Assembly (NCBI GenBank): GCA_013397845.1
Contig: VZTG01006405.1
Location: forward strand, 640,154-704,153
Origin: Melanocharis versteri
Taxonomy: Eukaryota; Chordata; Aves; Passeriformes; Melanocharitidae
DNA: 64,000 nt
Direction of reading: 5' to 3'
Part shown: positions 53,088 to 62,100 of the stretch, piece after piece
Position numbering within the stretch: position 1 is the stretch's first letter
Layout: every line of letters begins with the position of its first letter
The notes under the pieces: model-generated
Told to the model about the DNA's origin: nothing
What the model saw: only the letters and a program-made list of their open reading frames with translations
Databases searched by the model: none
Translations under genes and position numbers: made by a program

Positions 53088-53123
53088 GTTCGCTCCGCGC
53101 CCCGCAGCGCCGGCGGCCGCGGG
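53088..53123 (+). other. KDR: KDR 5' UTR, visible 3' end
   Basis: This is the GC-rich leader directly before the start codon. The context at the start, GGCCGCGGGATGG, has G at +4 and G at -3, which is favourable for initiation. The upstream remainder of the UTR is in the assembly gap. Confidence 0.7.
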
Positions 53124-53175
53124 ATGGAGCTCGGCGTGGCGCGGCTGCTGGCGGTCCTGCTGTGCCTGGCTCCCG
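53124..53175 (+). CDS. KDR: KDR exon 1 coding part: signal peptide
   Basis: Residues 1-17 plus the first base of codon 18 form a hydrophobic leader (LLAVLLCLAP) that directs the receptor to the secretory pathway. The ATG is the only one available in frame and sits in a good initiation context. The donor is CCCG then GTAAGC. The leader is about five residues shorter than the human exon 1 part but ends in the same phase (one base of a split codon). Confidence 0.93.
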
Positions 53176-56100
53176 GTAAGCCCGCGGGAGCCCCGGGTCC
53201 GGTGTGTCGGGGAGCCCCGCGGGACCGCGAGGAGAGGGGGCGCGGGGATGGATGCCCAGGGGATGCGGGGTGGATGCCCGGGTGCCGCGGAGGGCGCGGG
53301 GGCTGCTTCCCTGTGGGTTTGTCGGGGCTGCTGGAGCGGACGGGACAGCGCGAGCCCCCGGGTGGGACGGGACGCCCGTGGCCGCGGGCTTGCGGACCCC
53401 TCGTGTCCTGTCGCCTTGGCCTCTCCTGGCCGGCCGGCTGGTGCTGGCCCGTCGGAGAGGGCTGCCTGCCATGCAGTGTCCTGCTCGCTTGGCTCCAGCA
53501 TCAGCTGTCGTTTCCGAGAGCAAAATGTCCCTGGAGCCAAACGCGGGAAACCTGTCATCAGCGAAGAACCTGCTCGGAATGCAAGTGATTAAAGCACGGG
53601 GAAATGCTGGCGAAACAGGGAGTGTCCCGGTCTGGCCACGCTTTCTTGCTGCCCGCTGAAGCCGGCCGAGCTGTCACGGCTGGGGCTGCGGCTCGGCCCG
53701 CTGAGACGGGATTCCTGAAGGAATGGCAGCAGCTAGGGAGGACTGAAAATCTCTCCCTGTGGTGCTCCCAAATGTTGCACAAGCTGGGCTGGTGCCTCAA
53801 AGCAAGCACTGGCGCCCGGATCACAGCCCTCACAAGCGCCGGTGGCTCCGGGCGGGTGCGATGCAAGCCGCTGTGCCGATAGTCCGTCGGTAGTACTGCT
53901 TAGGAGGAAAGAGATAACCTTAGAAAATCATGGCATAAAATAAGTTCGTGGGATCTCAGATTCGTGACAAACTGTAGAATAGTTTCTTTGCATAATTCAT
54001 TGATCAGTAGTCTCAAAGAAGTGTATTCAATTTATTATAAGAAAAGTTGTTAATCCCCAAGGGAGTGAGATCATCAGATGAAGGTTCACTTCGTTTCAAT
54101 GTCCCACATCCTCTTGTTAGACCTTGAAGTTGGCAATGCAAGAAAACAGGAACTCCACCCTGGCTGGCTGAATTGTAGTGCTCTGCAGCTAGCTCCTGAC
54201 CATCTGCCTTTGCTTCCTGTTATGACAGAATTTTTGAACTTTTTGGGATGTGTGAAAAATCATGATTTACCCTTCGCTGCGAAGTAGGTGATGTGAAAGT
54301 GTCCACTTAAAACCTGCCGCATATTACTGCATATAATACTTTTCTGATTGAGTAGCATTTACTTTGTTTGTTGGGTTTATTTGAGGGATTTCATACATTT
54401 TTTTGCAGGTTTATTTATTTCTCTGGATCAGCCAACTCTTAGCATCCAAAAAGATGTCCTCACAATAATGGCAAACAACACGCTAAATATTACTTGCAGG
54501 TAAGGACAAATCCGTTCAGCATGATTTTGATGATTGGTAATTTATGTAGCGAGTTTTTGTACAGAATCGGAGGTGATGTGGTCTCTCTCCTGTCATTACT
54601 CCTGTTTTCTCCCCACTCCCTTTGTGCCTTCTGCCTCACTTTTCCCTGACAAGTTTTAGAAACTATGTGGGAGGGTTGCAGCAAGAGAGAGCTGGGGAGT
54701 GTAGGGTGGCTGGGAGGAGGAAGCGTCAGCTGGGTCCTTGTGGATCCTGCTGGTGAGCCATGCTCTCAACGCTCTCTTTTGGGTGCTTTGTCACTCAGAT
54801 TCAGCAGAATGTAAATCTCAAGTAGCTTCCTTGTGGCTGTTAACAGTAGGTTGTGCATGTGAATTTGTCCTACGTGGTTTGATGTTCTCTCTGTGTGACG
54901 GGGTGAAGCCCATCCCTTTCCATAGCCGCAGAGACTGGTAGGGCTGGGGTTCACCGCCAGGACATCGGTGCTGGCACGTTTCACAAGTGTCTGCTCCTCT
55001 AACGTTTGCTTTCCCAGCGGTCAGAGACCCCTGGAGTGGTCGTGGCCAAGCAAGCAGAGCAATGCTGAGAAGCGTATCTCCGTGACAGACTGCAGTGATG
55101 GCCCCTACTGCAAGACGCTTACTCTGAGCAAAGTCATTGGCAATGACACAGGGGACTACAAGTGCCTTTACAGGGACAACCAGGCAGCCACAACCATTTA
55201 TGTTTATGTTCAAGGTAAGCACTTACACAGCTCTCAGGTGTCTCTTTCCCCAGCGTCAAGAGAAAAAAGGAATATCAAGTGTCTCAAAACAGTTTTGATG
55301 CTAAAATTTCTTAATCCTAGAATTTTTGGTCCTATGAAACATTTTTCTTATTTTTGTGTTGAGTAATTAAATTCAGGTATGCTAGTTGCCATCAACACAA
55401 AAGCCTTTGTACCGATAATTCTGAGCTGACCTGCCATATGCAGTACATAGTCTGCTGTTCTCCACCCAGAATTTAGCATACATATCTCTGCTGAGCTCTG
55501 AGCCCGTCCTCATGAATGCAGAGCTATTACTGACCCCAGCAGGAGTTTCACATGAGAGAGGATTACAGAGATTTTATATTTGTTAAAAATTACAGATCTG
55601 ATCCCATGTACAATTTGTACTGATACCATTAAAAAATCCCTGAAAACCACCCAAACCCCAAAACGTAAACTTCCATGCTCTTGCTGACACTGGTGGTAAA
55701 ATCTGTTTAGGCTGTAAGAGCTCAGTTTTCAAGCTCGGGCTGTCAGTTGTGTTGGCAGCAGCGCAGCTGAGTTTCGCACACACTGCAAAGCCTCCAGTTA
55801 TATGCTCAGCCTCAGTAAGTGCATTTATTGAGGCATCTGCCTTTTTGCACTGATGGCTTCACCCTCATTTCCATGTGCATCCTGTTTCCTCTTTATTGTT
55901 AACTTATAGTTACCGTTTTGAGAAATGAGATGTAATTAAGAACATGAGTTATCTTGTTTTATAATATCATGGACCTATTTTTTTTGGTTTTTGGTCTGAC
56001 TTTGAAAAGGATGCTAACATCAGGGGAGCCAGTGTAACATGTCACAACTTTTAACTGATATTTCCTGTAATACTTATGCAAGGAAAGTCACACTAGGGTA

Positions 56101-59100
56101 AATCAGTTTTTTGTCGGCAAAAGAGCTGCTGTAGCAGGAAGCCATTCTCCAAAGTGCACTCTACTGCTGATAACTGTTTTGATAATAATGATATTCTAAA
56201 TCTGAGGGGTAGGGTGTCTATAAAAACATGTACCTTCCCTATTTAGTCTCATTATTTCAGTGTTTTATGACATAGAAAAGAATAAAACTGATTTGTGAAA
56301 AAATTGACAGGGAAAGAAGAAAACGAAAAGTTTTCTCAATAATCACGTGACGGATAATACCCACTTATCAATTGAATATTATTCTAGATTACAGATCGCC
56401 ATTTGTGACTTCAGTTAGTGATCAGCTTGGCATTGTATACATCACTAAGAATAAAACTGTGGTGGTGCCGTGCCTTGGAACTGTATCAAATCTCAATGTA
56501 TCTCTACATGCGGTAAGAAAAAAGCCTGTTATTTTTCCAAGAGTTAGTTGAAATCACTGTGGCATAAATATGTTGTTTGAAGTACAAATACATTTCTTAA
56601 AAACTTCTTTCCATCGTTGTGAGTTTTATAGCCTGATTACAAGATTGCAAGATGAGTGCTGTACCTGTACTCATCTGTGGCACTGCACTCTCAAAGCATG
56701 TACCAATTCCCCGAGCCAGGATGTTAAAATGGAGCCCCGCAGTTGTGGAAAATGCTGGTGGTGACAATTCAGAGTTGTTTGATTTTTGAAATCTGACTAT
56801 GTATTTTATCAATATTTCAAACAGAAATATCCAGAAAAGGTATTTGTTCCTGATGGTAAATCCATTTCGTGGAATAATAAAAAAGGCTTCACTATACCCA
56901 GTCATTTAATCAACTATGCAGGCATGGTCTTCTGCGAAGCTAAAATCGATGATGAAAGCTACCAGTCTGTGATATACATAGTTGCAGTTGTAGGTAAGCC
57001 AAAGGTTTTTATTTCTCTATAACCAATATTCTTTTGCTTTCTACAGCATACTGAACCAATTACATTTGGTTGTACACTCGGTTATTCAATACTGACAATG
57101 CAGCTAATGCAAAATGGATGTTGAGATTTGTATCACTTTTCTTTTAAATGCAACATATTGTGTTCTTTCTGGTTGATCACTGGGATAAGTGCTTCTATTT
57201 TTAGTGTTTTATATAGATGCCAGGGATTTAATTTTTTTTTTCCTGACAATGCAAACCTTTTTCCTAAAATCACTTATCCACAATGCAAGTCACAGTTGAA
57301 GGAAATGAGAGGCAAGCATCTATCAGCAGCAGATGAAAAGAAATTGCTCTGAGGGGCTACCAAGGGAAGGGTGGATCTGAAGGGCGCGCTACCAGCTGGG
57401 TTGTCTTGTCTCCCTAAAGGCCTGTGTCTCAGCTCTCACAGGATTTTATGCTTTCCTGGTAAATTTTGTCATTTGTTCATCAAACCCCAGAAATAATGTG
57501 ATAATTCTGCAGAGGCTTAAGCCTGAGCCAAAACTCAGCAGCTATTTCCCTTTCAGCTGAGGACACAGTGACCATTTCAAGTATCCAAATAGCACCAAGG
57601 CAGTCTCTCCTGGCTTGTCAGGAAGGCATCGCAGCCCTCCCCTCTTTACTCTGTGCAGAAGGCTTTTACTTCTCTACCAAATTCACAAGTCCTCACTCTG
57701 ATTTGGAGGAATTTCAGAATATCTGTAGAATTTCTGCATTCAGAATATTCCGTTTTGAAATGTTTTACTGCACAAAGTAAACTTTGGATAATTTTGCTAA
57801 TGCCCCACTGTTATTCTCTATAAAGTTCCTGCTTACTGGTGGGAATGGGTATGTATCTCCTTTAGTTTTAGGTCTCACAAGGATAAGAAGAAGGTGTCTA
57901 AAGCAGGGGAACTGTGTGAGTCACTGTCTCTTGCTTGCTCCCACCACTGGAGGGGCTCTGATCAAATGCACGCATCCTGCTGTGTCACTGTCTGACACAG
58001 GTCTCAGCTGGAAAGTGCACAGGGAAGGCACATCACTTCTCTCCAGGCTCCTTTGTACATTATCGTGCTGCACTGGGGCATCAAGGGGCTTTTTTGTAGC
58101 TGGGGTTTAGGTGGGAATTTTGGTGAATTCACCTGGGAAATTTGGTGCTGAGTACTGTAAAGAAACCTCTTCTTACCCATATGTTTCATGCATGCCTTTT
58201 TCTTTCTCTAGGGTACCGAATTTATGACCTGACAATGAACCCACACAGCGAAGTAGAGCTGGCAGTGGGAGAAAAACTTGTTCTCAACTGCACTGTAAGG
58301 ACAGAGCTGAATGTGGGAATCGATTTTAAATGGGACTTCCCTTCCATCAAGGTAAAGTCGTACTAACTTACAGGTGCCCTCAGCACAAAGCAATTTGATT
58401 TAGGTATAATGCCACTTCCCCCCTTAAAACATTGAGAAAGAAGATGATAGATAATACACAATGAAATTTCTGGTATATACAAGTGTGCAAAAGGTGACAG
58501 AAGGAATAACAATGACATTGCCAAACATCTCTGTCTTTTGTCTATTACAGGAAAAGCGTGCCACTATTAGGGAGTTAAAAACCACTGTGGGAGAAATAAA
58601 GAAGTTTGTGAGCACCCTTACCATTGACAGTGTGTCCTTAAGTGACAAAGGTCGATACACTTGTGCAGCATCCAGTGGTCGTATGAACATGAAAAACAGC
58701 AGTTACTTCGTTATCCATGGTATGACATTTTCCGCTTCAGTTTTGTCGGTTGTTTCAGATTTGGGATTGATTACTGGGATGCAGAAGGCATCTTGATGAT
58801 GGATCAAATGACAGAAATTAACCAAACTGCAGCTACAGTGTTTCTCTTGCAACTAGTATGGGATTATTTATACCACAACCTTAGTTAATAATAAGATTTT
58901 AAAGGATGCTGTATGTTACTGAAAGCTGTAGAATCCCACCCGATAGTGGGCAGTAAAATAAACTGATATAAGCCTCTGATCCTTTTCTGCATTGACCTCC
59001 TTTAGGTCCTGTAAAACTCCATTTGTGTAGGTGGCTTTGTATAAGGGCTGTCTGTTCTCATTCTTGGTGAACTTAGGCTAGATCTTGGTAGCTCTGTGAC

Positions 59101-62100
59101 ACAAGAGTCTAGGTCAGCATGAATGAAGCCAAGAAAATAAAACTTTCAGATTTTTCATTATGAATAGATGAATCAAATGGAGTTTTGGTCATACGGAAAT
59201 GATGCAAGGGAAACAGCTTTAGCTAAGTGAATAGATAAGTAGGAGGCCACATCCTACAGCCTTTTCTCAACCCCCTCTTGGGCACGGCCCCAGCACCACT
59301 AACTTACTTATAGAAAATGTTACCAGCATGAGAATGGCTCATTTTTAATCACTGAGTCACACAAAGAGCTTTATATTTTGAAGGAGACTGGTTTTCCTGA
59401 GATCTGATTTCAGGGGCCAGAATATTAATGGCGCTTTTAAGAAGAAACAAAAAACTTTCAAACTTATTGTGGGCATAGTGATTCAAGATATACTGAATTT
59501 TCTCTTGAGTTCTTTCTGTTCTGCTCTTCAGGAACCAAAATGAGATCATGTGCTATACTGAGTATACCAGATACAAAGTCAAAACCACCCTAAATCTTAG
59601 TCAAAAGGCTAATTCAGTCAAAAGGCTAATCACTGTCTTATGTCTGAATGCAAGTTTATAACTTATAACAAGTGCTGTAAATAATTTCAAAGTACTCTGG
59701 TTCAAATACATACTTGAGAATAGTCTGAGAGTATCTAACTTTATCACGCTGTAGTTTTGAATAGTCTAATTTCCTGGAATAAGTATATTGAGAGAGTTTT
59801 ATGATATGTGTACATATATGTATATACAGGTCTCACAGTTGGCACACTATCCTGAGAGCTGAGTCTTGTCTCTGCTTTCCAGAGCTCCTTGGTGATGGAA
59901 CTGGTCTGTTCCTCTGTGTGAAGGAAAGGACTAGGTTTTCATGGTGGCATCTCCCCAGAGCCCACTTTGGAGCCAGCAGTGCTCTACCGATCACCCATAG
60001 TCCTGTTACTAATTTCTATTTGTCATCTTGTTAGATGCTAACCCAGGTGGAAAGCACTTTTGCTTTGGTCCATGAGGAAAGACCATTTAGTTTAATTCCT
60101 TCTATTTTTCCCTCAGAAAGTCCTTTTATTCATCTGGAGAAAATGGAGAATGTCGTTGAGACAAGGCTAGGTGACACAGTCAAAATTCCTGTCAAGTTTA
60201 AAGGATATCCTCCACCAGAGGCTAAATGGTAAGAACTGGGATATAATGTGTTTGATAAAATGAGCTATTCTTAGTTAAAGCAAATCATTAAATATTCAGA
60301 GCGCTCTGTATTTTCTTCAGGTATAAAAATGGAAAAGCCATCAATGCAAATCATACAGTTAAACTTGGCTACGCATTAGTGATCACTGAAGCAACTGAAA
60401 AGGACGCAGGGAATTACACGGTTGTCCTTACAAACCCCACTAACAAGATGCAGAGAAGACATACATTTACCCTGCTGGTGAATGGTGAGTGGGGCAACAG
60501 AGGTGCTTTTCTTTCATGTGTGGATGTGGTATATTACCATCCTTAGACTTAATTCATCTCACAACTGTGAAGATTTAAGTACTGATGAAGAACAGCCCTT
60601 GAGCCTCAGCCCTGGGAGGACAGAGGCAACCTGTCTTTCCTGGCTCTAGGATGTGTCAGTCAAGAGGCTGCAGACTCCTGGTGTTGGTGTTGTGATGATA
60701 CTTTGTGTGGGGTGGGTTTTTTGTTTTGGTTTGGGTTTTTTTCTGTGTATTATTCTTTGCCTCTGTGTCCTGCTCTTTTCCTGCCCTTCTTGCTGGCTGT
60801 GCTGCTGGAGTCCTCCTCCACCCCGCTCCATCCTGGCCCTGTCCCGCCTCACCCATCCTTCCTGCCCCACACAGGCTATCCCTCCTCTTCTGCCTTGCCC
60901 TCTACAACCCTCCTCCTCCTCCCCTACCTCCTCCTTTCTGCTCCCCAGGAAACAGCCTATGCTTTGAAGACAGCAGGTCTTGAAAAGGGCAGCGAGGCTA
61001 CGTGCAGTGGGATCAGGCCTGGGGATAATGTGCATTTAATGGCTGGGAATGGTGGTGAGCGTCCAGGAACTGCATTTTAAACCATAGAGTATTGAAGGGG
61101 GATTTTGTAGGAGATCCTAAGTGTCCTGATCCTCAAAGTGTTGGGCAGGTTCACTGCTTCCCCACATGTCCTCAGAGATGCTCTGTGTTGCACTCAGATT
61201 GGGGCATGGTGTGAATTGGTCCCCACGGGTCTAATGCATGCACACTGGGGAGCCTTCAGCAGGAGGTGTGACCTGCTGCTCTGTCCTGCAGTGCCCCCGC
61301 AGATCGGTGAGAATGCGCTGATGGCCCCCGTGGACTCCTACAAGTACGGCTCGACGCAAGCGCTCACCTGCACCGTCTACGCCGTCCCGCCGCCCAGCAC
61401 CGTGCTCTGGCACTGGCAGCTGGAGGAGGAGTGCACTTTCAGCCCCCAGTGAGTAGTGCCAAGTCCTCGCTGTCTTTCGCAGCTTATGTAGGTCTTGAGG
61501 GATATTTGTGTTGTGTTGGGGTTTGTTTGGTGCCTCCCTCATCCAGGCTCATTACTGAGCGCAAACCCAATGGCCAATGAAGAAAAGATTGTTGTAATTA
61601 ATTTGCAGATTGCTGCAGGCAGGCTCTGCCAAGGTCATTGTTGTTGGCAGAGGCGAGGGCCACCCGCAGAGAGGATCCAGCAGTGCTGGCATGTTGCTGT
61701 CGTGCTCTCTTGAAGGGCATCTCAACTTGCGCGGGGTCTCGAATGCAGCTGTTACATGCCCTTCCCTCAGATCCCCCTGTGGGCTGCAGGCCCAAAACTC
61801 CATCCCAAACAGAGGAAATTTGCTGTTTATGCTAATTATGTGTCCTTGTGGTGTTTTTTTCCTTGTGCTCAAGTGCTGAGTGTGATGGTGCTCTTTATCT
61901 GTGTGAAAGTGTATCTCAGAGGAAGTGCACTGATTGATGTTGGGGAATGATAGAGAGAGTGCCTGACTGAGATTCACGCAGCTTCCCTTATCTGGGCCTG
62001 CCATAAGCCCAGATTTCCTTTAAAAAAAAAAGGCCGGGGTAGAAAAAAAAAAGCATTCTTCTTTCCTGTTGTTGTTTTTAAAATGATTCCACTAGTTTCT

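Larger units (their letters stand above)
60485..61291 (+). other. KDR: KDR intron 9
   Basis: This is an 807-nt GT-AG intron. Its middle is a T/G-rich run (about 60,708-60,740) that grades into a long C/T-rich tract ending in a strong acceptor-like sequence (listed separately). Confidence 0.9.

Noticed and set aside
52707..53592. Long open frames on both strands (up to 293 codons) spanning the KDR promoter and exon 1
   Set aside because: They run through the N gap, which translates as X, and through CpG-island sequence that has few stops. Only the 52-nt stretch from 53,124 fits KDR.
55018..55366. Open frame of exon 3 continuing into intron 3 as a possible alternative ending
   Set aside because: The donor GTAAGC at 55,215 is strong and the in-phase continuation into exon 4 restores the KDR domain 2 sequence. 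The extension has no homology.
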